Source of the DNA: Icerya purchasi
Lineage: Eukaryota > Arthropoda > Insecta > Hemiptera > Monophlebidae
Length of the DNA stretch: 64,000 bases
Direction of reading: 5' to 3'
Assembly (NCBI GenBank): GCA_039619475.1
Contig: CM077115.1
Location: 535,278,315-535,342,314, forward strand
Position numbers and translations under genes: made by a program. Position 1 is the first letter of the stretch, and every line of letters begins with the position of its first letter. Below the pieces are notes generated by a model. The model ran no database searches. It saw only the letters and a list, made by a program, of their open reading frames with translations, and was not told the origin of the DNA. Positions 1 through 10,093 of the stretch are shown here, piece after piece.

Positions 1-885
1 CCAATAATTGGTTTAGCTGAAATTCCCCGAGAACATTTCTTCTAGTATTCATCGTAAAACCTTATATTAAAATTGTTTTGGATTAATTTCGAATAAAATA
101 TAATTTAAAATTAAAGCTATATGGTGTAGTAAATTTTATAGTTTGTTGCGAAATTTCTATAGTTTCGAAATTTTTCAGGTATCTACGATTCGAATTTTGA
201 ATGAAATATTGAAATCGAGATGATAAAATGTGAAAAAGGTTGAAAAATAATACGTTCGATTTAACCGAGTCAATTATCGGGCAGTAGAAGTTCGGATAAT
301 ACCCGAATTTGTATTTTTATAGAGAAAAAATTGTGAAAAAAGTTCTGCAAATAGGGGCGTAAATCAGAGAAAATCTTATCAGAAGAAAAATAACTCTAAA
401 GAAAAAGACGAAAAGTTTTATCCTAAGGGTGCGTGAAATATTAATTTTTACAAGAACAAAAAGAGAATAAGTCTTTTTTTTCCCTTTAAATAATCGCTTA
501 TTTAATTCTGTTTCTTCCCCCCTGATTCGTTGATAAGAAATCAAATCCTTCCATTTACAAAAGATCAAAATATGTCCTGTAAACCGTAACGTTTTTGTCT
601 GTTTCTCGTTAAAGTCGAGTGAAATTACTAACGCCGAATAAGCATCATCGGGAGAAATCTTTCTTTCGTTTTCCTCTTGATCATATTCATACGGGAAGAT
701 TATTATCTGAAGATAGAACTGCTTATATCATAGTTTAGATCTATTTTTAATTATCCATTTTTCAACATTTTTAAGTGTAATTTCTTTACATCCGGGGTAA
801 AGGGGTTTTTGTTTAAGATTTTTTTAAATTTCACATCATCTTTCGCTGTTAGTTCGGTTTTCATAGCCGATATCCGGAAACGTGC
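1..885. other. AT-rich DNA, no gene seen
   Basis: I see no coding signal, RNA gene or clear repeat here. The open frames are short and come from A/T-rich composition. Confidence 0.5.
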
Positions 886-889
886 TATC

Positions 890-1210
890 GAGTATTAGCT
901 TCCCAGAAAATAACTGTCCTTCATCGTGTAAGTTTTTTTATTAAGCAATTCTTCAAGCGAACGCCATTTTCCTTGAAATTTACTGAAATTTCTAGAAGGT
1001 TTTTTCGATAGTATCTTCCGGAATCATACATTTAATTCCGTGGCCCACGGGTTGAAAATGCTTGTTGCACTGGGAGGTAAAAATCTGACAATAATACCTT
1101 CACATTCTACTGATTGAACTGAAGCATGTAGTAACGGCGCATTATCAATCAATAAAACATCTTTTTGAGGAAGGGTCTTTCAAAAATGTCTTGACCTGAA
1201 GCACGTTAAA
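890..1210 (-). pseudogene. pogo/Tigger-type DDE transposase relic
   Basis: The minus strand at 1173-1039 reads without a stop as about 45 residues that include LLIDNAP followed by IIVRFLPPSATSIFNPW. This pairing of a LIDNAP block with an FLPP-x-T-S block is the hallmark of the DDE_1 transposases of the pogo/Tigger group (Tc1-mariner superfamily), where the Asp of the first block is catalytic. Downstream, toward position 900, the frame continues only with stops, and no N-terminal DNA-binding domain is visible. It is a short dead fragment of a cut-and-paste transposon. No terminal inverted repeats were found around it. A domesticated pogo-derived gene is unlikely because the frame closes on both sides. 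Confidence 0.7.
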
Positions 1211-1214
1211 AAAT

Positions 1215-2030
1215 TAACTATACGACGTATGTGATATTCGAGAAAAATCGGATACACTTTTTTGTTCGGTTAATCCGGAGATTAATTTCAAATCGGATAA
1301 AGTGAGGGTCTATTAAATTTCGAAATATTTATGTGTTATTCAATTTTATTTGATATTATGCTTCGTAAAGAATTGTATTGAAAAACTAATTATTAGTTTA
1401 CTGTAATCACACAAATAAATAAGAACACTAAAATATTAAAAATGCTGACTACTGGTTTCGAACAACGTAATCCAAAATCATAGAAGTGAATAATAGTTCC
1501 TGATAGTGGCCAAATTCAGGCTATGGAAAAGAAGTCATTTTTTTCTTTCTCATCTGATTGACTTGATTTATCCGGTTTATCCGATTTACTCGATTTTCCT
1601 CCTCTATTTTTTATATCGTTGGTCCTTTGCAAAAAGATGCTGACTGCTTATTGTACGTGTTTCTATTGTAACTTACTGATTTAGTGTGAAAATTGACGGC
1701 GAGAGACAATATACATATTTGCATTTGAATACTTGTAGATTTGGATTAAACTTTTTCTAAAATGGTGAGAAAACGAAGAAATGTTAGAGAGTTGAAAAAA
1801 CGGCACGGATACGATCTCTGTACTAAACCAAATAATGTAGTAGATAAACACTTCCATTTTGATTACATTATCCGAGTTATAATTATTAGGGGTTGGTAAA
1901 TTCGTTGAATGAAGAAAGAACGCGAATGTAAACGCTTGTAGCAGAAGATAACAGGTGCGCAAAAGAAATAAAATATAGAATATCAATAAAAGTTGAGTAA
2001 AAAACAAATATTAATGTGTAAAAAAATTGA
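1215..2030. other. No gene recognised
   Basis: AT-rich DNA. A short run near 1560-1600 repeats a TTTATCC/GATTTACT-like word, too degenerate to call. I see no coding region. Confidence 0.4.
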
Positions 2031-2034
2031 CTTA

Positions 2035-2365
2035 GAAACAAAAAATAGATTCATCAAAACAACGCTAACGTGGATTGCACTGTTGTATGGATGTGAAAGT
2101 TAGGTCAAGATAAGCAAAAGCTAGAAGTAATGGAAATATGGTTACGGAAAAGGGATGAAAAAATACGACGGAGAGGGAAATTAATGAAACATTATATGAA
2201 ATAAAAGAAAAAAGGAATATCGATACAAAATATATCCAAGACGCAGCGAAATAAATATCGGCAATATAAACATACTGATATTAACGATTATGTTGAATTA
2301 AGGACTACAAGAAAAGTATCTGGCAAGAGGACTGATGAAGAAAGAAGATACTTCCTGTCAGGGAA
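2035..2365 (+). pseudogene. LINE reverse transcriptase C-terminal relic
   Basis: The plus strand reads FIKTTLTWIALLYGCES, then words such as KLEVMEIW in shifted frames, and further on ELRTTRKVSGKRT. This order matches the region after the RT palm in RTE/CR1-like insect LINEs, where 'LLYGCESW' is followed by a 'LEAFEMW' block and a 'GHI-R...GKR' block. There are several stops and frameshifts, so it is a dead 5'-truncated fragment. The exact clade cannot be told by eye. Confidence 0.55.
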
Positions 2366-2539
2366 TAACCAAGTGGGAAGATGAAGTTACACAATTTAAT
2401 ATCTACGGTGGCCATTACTGGGTTGTAATCGTTATTCGTGTAATATGGTTTATGACACATTTGCAATCTTTGGAAGATGAATAAGTCTGGTATGTCTAGT
2501 AGTCTTAAGTTATTCTGGGCAATATGTGGAAGACACACG

Positions 2540-3610
2540 ATAGAGAAAAAGTTGGCATGTACTATTATTCAACATAAGCTTTGATTTGTTGTTCGTTCTT
2601 GGAGCCTATATTTGATTTTTGGCTTATTATCACCGCAGATGAAATGATTTCCTAAACCCATAAAGATGGTATCAAATTTTTCTTCCTAAATATAAAACCC
2701 AGGTTGGCAATATTATTAGAGGTTTGTTATTGCCTAGAGGTAATTTATATGCCAGTTAATAGGCGAATTTTATACAATTTTAATTTAAAACAGAAATTAT
2801 TGCAAGCCTTTAAACAATTATTCCGAAAATGGCGCAGTTTTAGAATTGAATACATAGAAATGTTTATAACTATTATTTGCGTTATGAAAATGATTTGTAA
2901 TAATTGTAGGTCGAATGTTATTTTAAAACTTATGTAGATCTATCACACTTATACATAAGAAAAATTACTAAAAATAATATTGAAAATAATTTCAATAATT
3001 ACCGCCAGCTTCGTGAGTAGGTTTTTACCATTAATATTAATTCAGTTGATACTAGATTAAATAATTATTTAATAAGGCTACGAAGTCTGTAGAATCACTT
3101 GTACTATTAATTAAGCTAACTGCGCGACTTTTAGTCGTTCGAACATTACGTTTTTTTCGACAAAAAAGTAAATGGTTCATGTTGGTATTGTTTTTATTGT
3201 CTGCTCGTGATTCGGACGAGTAAATCAGATAGCTTCCAAGATTTCAAGTGTTACGCGTTAATATTACGCTCGTATTCATTAAAGTTTGCGAGATGACTAC
3301 CCTTTACAATTAGCACATTTTATATTTGAGTTCGGACAGGTGTGAGTGGTTTAGTTTACATGTAGCAACCGCGTATAAACGGGAAAAAAAAAAAAAAAAT
3401 TGGTGTATGGAAGAGGGAAGTGAGGAAGTGGTTGAAAGAATGGCGCAAAGATTAAAAAAAATGCTTTGCTCCACTCCCTTTTCCCTTTATTGTTGCATTT
3501 TTTAGGGCTCTTTTAGACCATTTATTCCCTTGTTTCCTTCTTTTTTCTTTCCTATTGGGTGTATTATTGTGCTATTTTAATTACAACGCAATTCTTAGGC
3601 TACCCCCATT
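2540..3610. other. No gene recognised
   Basis: AT-rich DNA with only short unsupported open frames. Confidence 0.4.
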
Positions 3611-3614
3611 AGAA

Positions 3615-3780
3615 AAAATGTCCCAATTTTATGTAACGCAGAATGTCCCAATTTTATATAACGTTTGTTATATTTTATAGGATTTTTGTTATTGTTATTT
3701 AAAAAATGTCACAATTTTATGTAACGAAATATGTGACGAAAAATGTAATGAAACAATATCTTAATTTTATATAATGAAAG
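3615..3780. repeat. Degenerate short tandem repeat
   Basis: Four imperfect copies of a word like AATGTCCCAATTTTATGTAA occur between about 3617 and 3775, with variable spacers. No function can be assigned. Confidence 0.55.
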
Positions 3781-5060
3781 TTAAATGTTAGGATAGGATT
3801 TTTGTGATTATGTTTTGTTTTTCTTTTTGTGTTGATGCCAGTAAGAATTACGTTGTAAATTTTGATCATTTTATACAAAGTATAGAAGAAAAAGAGACAG
3901 AAATGAAAGCAAGAGGGGTCAAAGGGCACTGCCCCTTGCGAGGTTAAAATGGCCGAGTTTATATATATATACACCTATATATACTTGCGTTGATTGATAT
4001 ATTTTTTTTTGGTTTAATATGTTCGATTTAGGTAGTAAGAATGATTAACTGTAATTTTGTTTACTCGAATAAACGATAATAAGAGTGTTGGACATTCACG
4101 CAACGGGCATACTTGCTCAATGAGACCCACAACTTATTTATTTATATAAAAAAAAAAAGTTTCAATTGTGTAGTATGTGATGAGCTATTTAAAACACTAG
4201 GTAATAGTAGGGGATTTCCTCGTGTATTTCTAAAAATTCAACTACTCAGAACTTGATAAATTTAATTTTCAGAATTTTATCGAGTCGCCGGGTATTGCTT
4301 TTGGGAAGAGAAATTTTCAAAATTTTTTACTTCCGATTCTACTTCCTCTTTCGGGAACCAATTAGGTATTGCCTTCTATATTTAATTGTTTTCCTCTCTC
4401 AAAGTTGGAACGCAAAAAAAGGAATATTATTATCCTAACTTTTTATCGTCATTTTTGATAGAGTTGATTTATTTGAATGTATTTTTTTTTTTTTTTGATT
4501 TTAAAATCGAACTTACTTAATTTAAAGTTATTAATTTAGTATCTACTTTTAAATTAGCGTGAAAGATGGTATATTCGGAGGATATATTTTTAATGTAATA
4601 CGATTTGCATTATTAGAACTGGCAGATTAACATCGATAGTAATAAGCGGATTCGAACGCGTCAGTATTAATTTGAGGAGGCGCAGGTTGGTTATGTGCAG
4701 AAACTGAGAGTTTCCGTTTTCTTTTTTTTCGTTGTGCTAGCTTCTTTAGCATTAACTAGTTGCCACATTATGTGATTTTCGTTAACAGACGAGTTGTCCG
4801 AGCATGCAACGGTGCCTGATAACATCGCGCATCCATTTTCTTTAGTCTACATCGATGTTTCCGCAGTAACATATTCACACGAATGGCTGCCCGCGCGGTA
4901 GCCATCAGTGTACCATGAAGCTTATCAAAAAGTTAAGCAGTGTTAACAGCTGATAATCAGGTGGTAAATACTAGCCTGAATATAATGGGTGGTAATATTC
5001 CGGACACATTTTAACGTAATTGAACTTACGATAAGACAATTTTGCTGAAGAAATGTATGT
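3781..5060. other. No gene recognised
   Basis: AT-rich DNA with a short TA run near 3960 and a T run near 4483. Around 4690-4960 the base composition is more balanced, but there is no open frame that resembles a protein. Confidence 0.4.
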
Positions 5061-5067
5061 ATATATA

Positions 5068-5359
5068 CATGAGCGTCGCCAGCGGGGGGCAGGGAGGGGC
5101 AGCTGCCCCCCTGAAGTCTTGAAACTTTTTAATCAACTGGCATTGACGAGTATTCATAGGCGCGTAATCATGGACAATTTGGAAAACTTATGTTTCAATT
5201 GAGATTTTATTCTCGTTTAATAAAATATTAAGCCTTTAAGACTTATAAATTTTATTTTTCCTATAACTCATATCCTCTTTCTATCATCTTGGCCCCCCTC
5301 CCCATGGCGGCTGGCAACTCATCTTGCCCCTCCCTGGCTCATCGGCTGGCGACGCCCTT
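5068..5359. mobile_element. MITE with GCGTCGCCAGC terminal inverted repeats (copy 1)
   Basis: A 292-bp non-coding element starts CATGAGCGTCGCCAGC and ends GCTGGCGACGCCCTT, so its ends are inverted repeats. It is flanked by GTATATATA (5059-5067) and GTATATGTA (5360-5368), a likely 9-bp target duplication with one change. A second copy lies at 47944-48210 with the same ends and internal sequence. Next to each terminus is a G- or C-rich run. The superfamily is uncertain: a 9-bp duplication fits Mutator-like or Merlin-like elements better than hAT (8 bp). Confidence 0.8.
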
Positions 5360-5368
5360 GTATATGTA

Positions 5369-5995
5369 TATATATATATATATATATGATTATAGTATAA
5401 AGGCAGGTGATGTTATTCAAGATTCAGAGTGGATAGCATAGGCAGTTGCTAGTGGTTTTTTCCCCCATACCGTCTGCTATTTGGACTGCTCCTGGAAATT
5501 TTATCAATCATTTTGTTAGTAACAAAAAGAATATCAACAAGACCGTAATTTTGGATTTTGAACCGTCAGTACTATTGCAGGCTATTGGAAGCGTGTCACG
5601 GAGTTCCGATACTATTGCGCTAGTTTTCTCATACGGATCGCTGATTCCTTCTCGAATTGATTACGAATCAATATTTTATGTTCTGGCCTAAAAATATACT
5701 CTCAGAAAGTTGCTTGCCTACTTAACGCCGTATACCAGTAGCGCGCATTCGCTTTTCTTTGCACACACTTTTAGCCTAATACTAAAATATATATTTCTAA
5801 TAAATACTTTAATAAATACTTGGTTCTGCAAAGACATTGCGACTTGTTAATCAGCCCCAATAAATATTTTGATTGAAGCTGTTTTGATTATTATCAATTT
5901 GATGTATAAATGAAAAAGGTAAAGCGAGTCGCCCTATAGTCTTGATAAGGAATCATCGATTAATTAAGCTTTTGATAGTATACTAAGCCAAATAG
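5369..5995. other. TA tract and unrecognised DNA
   Basis: A short (TA)n tract at about 5369-5388 is followed by DNA with an 81-residue open frame on the plus strand (5446-5691). That frame resembles nothing I recognise and has no supporting context. Confidence 0.35.
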
Positions 5996-5997
5996 AT

Positions 5998-6150
5998 GAG
6001 CGAGTTCTTTTTTGCTTTTCCAAATTTCTCTGTTATAGCCAATACTTGATTTCAGATAACGTATATAACCCCGGGCATGACACAATCTTGAAGCAAGATA
6101 AGTAATCAGTGATCTCTAGTTGTTTAACCACCAGACCACGCTAGCACTAG
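5998..6150 (-). mobile_element. Degraded tRNA-derived SINE (family A)
   Basis: The block reads as a worn minus-strand copy of the SINE family seen intact at 33.1, 38.8 and 49.4 kb. It keeps the AATTTCTCTGTTATAGCCAA segment and, at its 5' end, TTTAACCACCAGACCACGC, which corresponds to the A-box region. Both the body and the head are diverged. Confidence 0.5.
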
Positions 6151-6348
6151 TTTGACGTTTAATTTAATCTTTGAAAAAATAAAAAGATAACTGATGCGAC
6201 GTATTAAAAGAAAAGTTTTTATTCATATAAATAAGCAGAATGCAATACAACTGGGAAATATAAATTTCAATTCTTTTTTTTTTTTTTTTTTTCAACTATG
6301 GGTTCGTCAGCGAGGACATTAGCCCAAGAAATGGGAATAGAGAAAAAA

Positions 6349-6963
6349 TCAGATTTTTATGCGGCGTGAAACATTCAACAAGAATGTATCAAGCACCCGG
6401 ATGACAGAAGGAGAAGGAAGGGAAAGAATAAATGCAGCACAATAGGGAGTAGGAACATTGTTTGATAAGAGAGAGGAGTAAAAGGAAGATTGTTCAGATG
6501 AAAGTGATGAACATTCGAACATTATGTGATCAGGATCACATACATGTTGACTGTTAGGAGGATGTAAAGGACAATACGGAGATGCCGCGAGAGAGAATCG
6601 GAAAAGCGACGAGGGAAGCCAGCTGTGCCCAAAGCGGAGGCGGCATATTGCCGAGATGCTGGAGCGACGCATAAAAGGGAAGTCAAGAAACCAGGAACAG
6701 AAAGGAAGAGAAGGCTGGATGGACAAGTAAAAGGAATCCGGGTTTGAGAATGAGGAGTAGTAGGAGTTAAACCATAATTGGTTGTGCGCTGCAGAGGACA
6801 GAAGATTAATATTGACGGATGGAAAAGTAGTTAGGAACCTGCCGGAAGAAGAAGCTCGCCGAGCTAATAAGTCAACTGACTCATTTCCTTCTATTCCGGA
6901 ATGGCTAGGGATCCAAAGGAAATTAGCCTGGATTGCACAAAAAAGAAAGAGGTCATGGATCAA
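6349..6963 (-). pseudogene. ORF2 C-terminus: end of RNase H and Cys/His region, out of frame
   Basis: This 204-residue frame carries the rest of ORF2. It holds the RNase H tail FLWIPSHSGIEGNESVDLLA, in which the last Asp is the fourth acidic catalytic residue. A C-terminal region follows with the order C-P-L-H, V-C-D-P-D-H and F-E-C, a Cys/His pattern typical of I-type ORF2 ends. It ends LDTFLLNVSRRIKI. The frame differs from the main ORF2 (6953-10093), so a small indel near 6950-6990 separates the RNase H halves. The deleted relative at 12376-13440 encodes the same stretch in one frame, which shows what the intact arrangement looks like. A programmed shift is possible but less likely than a simple mutation. 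The Met at 6963 is not a real start. Confidence 0.85.
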
Positions 6964-9900
6964 GGAACGTATAAAAAAGAATTACATAATCAGTAGAGTG
7001 GGGAGGCAGAGGAGATGCAACAGCCTGTAGCACGCTTTGAGAGTCTGATAGAATAAGGAAATTATGAGAGACCTTCGAAGATCTGATGAAGAAAAGTGCA
7101 TGGAGGATAGCAATAGACTCGGCACAGAAAGTTGAACAGAAGGAAGGAAGTTTAAAGGACTCAGAGTGATTTAATGAAGGACAAAGAAAGGCTGCGCCAA
7201 CTCCACTTGGGCTCTTGGAACCGTCCGTGTAGATTGTAACGCGGTTAGAATAGTGGGAGTTTAAGGTATGTAAAAATTCCGATCTAACGGCGTGATGCAG
7301 AACGGGTGTAGGGGGAGCAGAAGAGTAAAAGCAATTAATTGGATGAAGAAAGGAGGAAAAGTTAAAAGAAAAATATGGGAGCTTATCGCAAGTGTGAATG
7401 TATGGTAAAAATTGAAGGAGTCGAGTAGAAATAAGAGACAGAATTGGTGTTTTATTGGCACTAAATCGCCAATCCTGTAGAATGAGGGAATAAGAAGGAA
7501 TAAGCGAGGAAGAGGAGATAGGAAGACGTTTAATAAGGAAGCGGTAGCCCAAATAGGAACGCCGAATAAAGAGTGGAGGAACGTGGGTTTCCGCTTGAAT
7601 AGCAGAGATAGGAGAAGATTTCTGAGCTCCAAGACAGAGGCGGAGGCAAGTATTTTGGACGCGATCGAGCTTGGAGAGCAAAGACCTGGAAGAGTTACCA
7701 TAAATAAAACAGCAATAATCTAGAATAGAACGGATACAGGATTTGTAGAACATGAGCAAAATGCACGGATCACCTCCCCCCCAGTTCGTATGTGAAAGGG
7801 ACTTAATAAGGTTGAGCCTTTTTAGTGATGACACGTATATATAGTTAATATGCTTGTGGAACGAAAGACGGCTATCCAAAAATACTCCTAAGCAACGGAA
7901 CTGGTTAGCCAGGGGGATCGGATTACTATTTAAGGAAAGACTAACTAAGTAGGGGTCAAAAGGACGAAGAGTAAAGACAACAGCAGAGGATTTCGTTGGA
8001 GAGATAGACAGATGAATATTAGATAAAGCGCTTTCCAAAATTGTTAAGTAATGTTGCAGCTGGGAATTAGCGGTGGAGATACTGCGATGGGTGGAGTAAA
8101 TGAGGATGTCGTCAGCAAAAAAAAGGGAAGAGGAGATTGTTGACAGAGAAGCAGTTTTTATAAGGTAAATGTTAAAAAGGGTTGGACTTAGACAAGAGCC
8201 TTGCGGTAGTGCACGAAAGACCAGTCTAGAAATAGGTTCGAGCGGAGAAGAGAGAAAGATAGTCCTAGATTGGAAAAGGCTAATGACAAGAGCAGAGAAG
8301 AAGGGTGGAATATTCAAGGAGAGCATGGAATCGAATAGGGCGGGAAGGTGGACATTATCGAAGGCAGCAGAGACATCGACGAAGGAAGCAATGAGGAATT
8401 TTTTGTTGATAAAAGATAAATACACATCTGACAAGAAAGTACTGATACAATCGGGAGGGCCGCGTCCAGGGCGAAATCCAAACATATTATTTGGCAATAC
8501 TTTATTGTGCTCAAGCCACCAAATTAGCCGTCTATTAATTATACTTTCAAACAGCTTTCTGGCACAGGGAGCAAGTGAGATTGGTCGAAGAGAGGAGGAG
8601 TTAGGTTTTGGGATCGGGACAACAATGAAAATATTCCAAACAGATGGAGTAGAACCAGACGAGAGAAATGAATTGAATAAATTTAAGAGGAAACGAAGAG
8701 CGGAATCAGAGAGACTTTTTAGAACGAGAAAGGGAATTCCGTCTTTACCAGGAGAATAATTAGAAGAATTACGTAAGGCAGCTTCCAATTCAGTGTAGGT
8801 AAAAGGAGTGAGTAGGAAATGAGAGGAGGTGAGGGGAACCGGGATGCGACAGGATTCTTGGAAGCTAGGAACGTAACAAGGAGCTAAGGAATTCATAAAT
8901 GGAATTAATTTGTCCGGAGACAGGATATGATTTGAAAGATGTTGAGCTGAAGAAGATTTGAAAGTCTTCGCCATTTTCCAAATGTGAGTGAGAGGAGTGG
9001 AACGGGAGAAAGCGGAGCAGAAATTTCTCCACGAGTTCTTTTTTGCCGTTTTAAGAATATACCTAGCTTTGGCATTGGCACTTTTGTGAGCGAGAAAATT
9101 GGAGAGATTAGGACAGGAACGGAATGTTCTAAAGGTGGATAAACTTCGATCAAAGGCAACTTTGCACTCTTGGTTCCACCACACAGAGGAAACAAATTTG
9201 GACCTTTTATGTGTAGGAAGCTGAGCAGGAGGAGAAGAAAGAGTTAAGGCGTTGGAAATAGATTCCATAAAAAGGTCGTATTGAGAAGATGGATTTAAAT
9301 GCGAAGGAATTAGAGACAGTGAAGAGTCAACGTAGGAGCGAAAGATGGGCCAGTCTATCTTAGAGAGAACCCATCTATGAGATTGAGTAGGATTATTCAG
9401 AGTAGAATGAGAAAACTGATTTAAGGAAATGATGATGGGAACATGGTCGCTTCCAAAAGTTCCATCCAGAGTGTTCCATGAGCAGCTAAAACCAAGATTG
9501 GGAGATGTAAAAGATAGATCAATGGAACTAGGAGCTAGAGGGTTGCTGACACAGGTGGGTGTACCGTCATTAAGGAGAAATAGATCATTTTGAAGAATGA
9601 CATTTTCTAGGATTGCACCATTATTATTATAGTTAGTGCAACCCCAGAAAGGTGAGTGAGCATTCCAGTCTCCGCCTATAATAAAGGGAGTCGAAAGAGA
9701 GTTAATGAAAGTAGGAAACGGAAAATCGCGTAAATCAAAATTAGGAGGGAAATAGGCGGAGATGATGTTAAGTGGGTTACCAGAATCATTAGGAATTGAA
9801 ACGTGAACTAGATTGGGGAAAGGAGGGTTGGGAGGAAAGGACGGTTGGAAGTTGTTATGAGTAAGAAATACGATGTCATTTCTAATTAGGATAGCTGCGC

Positions 9901-10093
9901 CTCCATAACCGTCCGCGCGGTTAGAACTAATAAGGGAGAATCCCTTGAAATGAAGGTCAGATGAGCTTTTTAGCCATGTTTCAGAAAGCAAAGCAATATT
10001 ACTATTATGTTGATCTAACAGCCTCTCAAGAGAGGGTTTGTTAGCCCTAAGGCTTTGGCAGTTCCACTGAAGGATTTTAAGTTTCGGAAACAT
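6953..10093 (-). CDS. ORF2: endonuclease-reverse transcriptase-RNase H of I-type LINE
   Basis: This 1046-residue frame encodes the enzyme that nicks target DNA and copies the element RNA into it. The endonuclease spans roughly residues 1-230, with Asn11 (ILQWNCQS), Glu38 (LLSETWL), Asp142/Asn144 (GGDWNAH) and Ser-Asp-His 215-217. The reverse transcriptase is at about 440-720, with FVDVSAAFD (Asp573), a RALPQGSCLSP block and the catalytic FFADD (Asp661-Asp662). RNase H begins near 950, with Asp957 (YTDGSK), Glu992 and Asp1017 (LILSDSQS). Translation then runs out of frame, so the last RNase H residues lie in a separate frame (6349-6963). The ATG overlaps the end of the preceding ORF by 17 nt. 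All visible catalytic residues up to the break are intact. Confidence 0.9.
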   Translation of the reverse strand: MFPKLKILQWNCQSLRANKPSLERLLDQHNSNIALLSETWLKSSSDLHFKGFSLISSNRADGYGGAAILIRNDIVFLTHNNFQPSFPPNPPFPNLVHVSIPNDSGNPLNIISAYFPPNFDLRDFPFPTFINSLSTPFIIGGDWNAHSPFWGCTNYNNNGAILENVILQNDLFLLNDGTPTCVSNPLAPSSIDLSFTSPNLGFSCSWNTLDGTFGSDHVPIIISLNQFSHSTLNNPTQSHRWVLSKIDWPIFRSYVDSSLSLIPSHLNPSSQYDLFMESISNALTLSSPPAQLPTHKRSKFVSSVWWNQECKVAFDRSLSTFRTFRSCPNLSNFLAHKSANAKARYILKTAKKNSWRNFCSAFSRSTPLTHIWKMAKTFKSSSAQHLSNHILSPDKLIPFMNSLAPCYVPSFQESCRIPVPLTSSHFLLTPFTYTELEAALRNSSNYSPGKDGIPFLVLKSLSDSALRFLLNLFNSFLSSGSTPSVWNIFIVVPIPKPNSSSLRPISLAPCARKLFESIINRRLIWWLEHNKVLPNNMFGFRPGRGPPDCISTFLSDVYLSFINKKFLIASFVDVSAAFDNVHLPALFDSMLSLNIPPFFSALVISLFQSRTIFLSSPLEPISRLVFRALPQGSCLSPTLFNIYLIKTASLSTISSSLFFADDILIYSTHRSISTANSQLQHYLTILESALSNIHLSISPTKSSAVVFTLRPFDPYLVSLSLNSNPIPLANQFRCLGVFLDSRLSFHKHINYIYVSSLKRLNLIKSLSHTNWGGGDPCILLMFYKSCIRSILDYCCFIYGNSSRSLLSKLDRVQNTCLRLCLGAQKSSPISAIQAETHVPPLFIRRSYLGYRFLIKRLPISSSSLIPSYSLILQDWRFSANKTPILSLISTRLLQFLPYIHTCDKLPYFSFNFSSFLHPINCFYSSAPPTPVLHHAVRSEFLHTLNSHYSNRVTIYTDGSKSPSGVGAAFLCPSLNHSESFKLPSFCSTFCAESIAILHALFFIRSSKVSHNFLILSDSQSVLQAVASPLPPHSTDYVILFYTFLDP

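Noticed and set aside
5446..5691. 81-codon plus-strand frame
   Set aside because: No motif, no splice or promoter evidence, and length within chance for this base composition.
7261..7701. 146-codon minus-strand frame inside ORF2
   Set aside because: Overlaps the RT/RNase H coding region in another frame and has low-complexity content.
8169..8759. 196-codon plus-strand frame and other plus-strand frames within 6.3-12.3 kb
   Set aside because: Antisense shadows of ORF2 and ORF1 of the LINE; no domain of their own.
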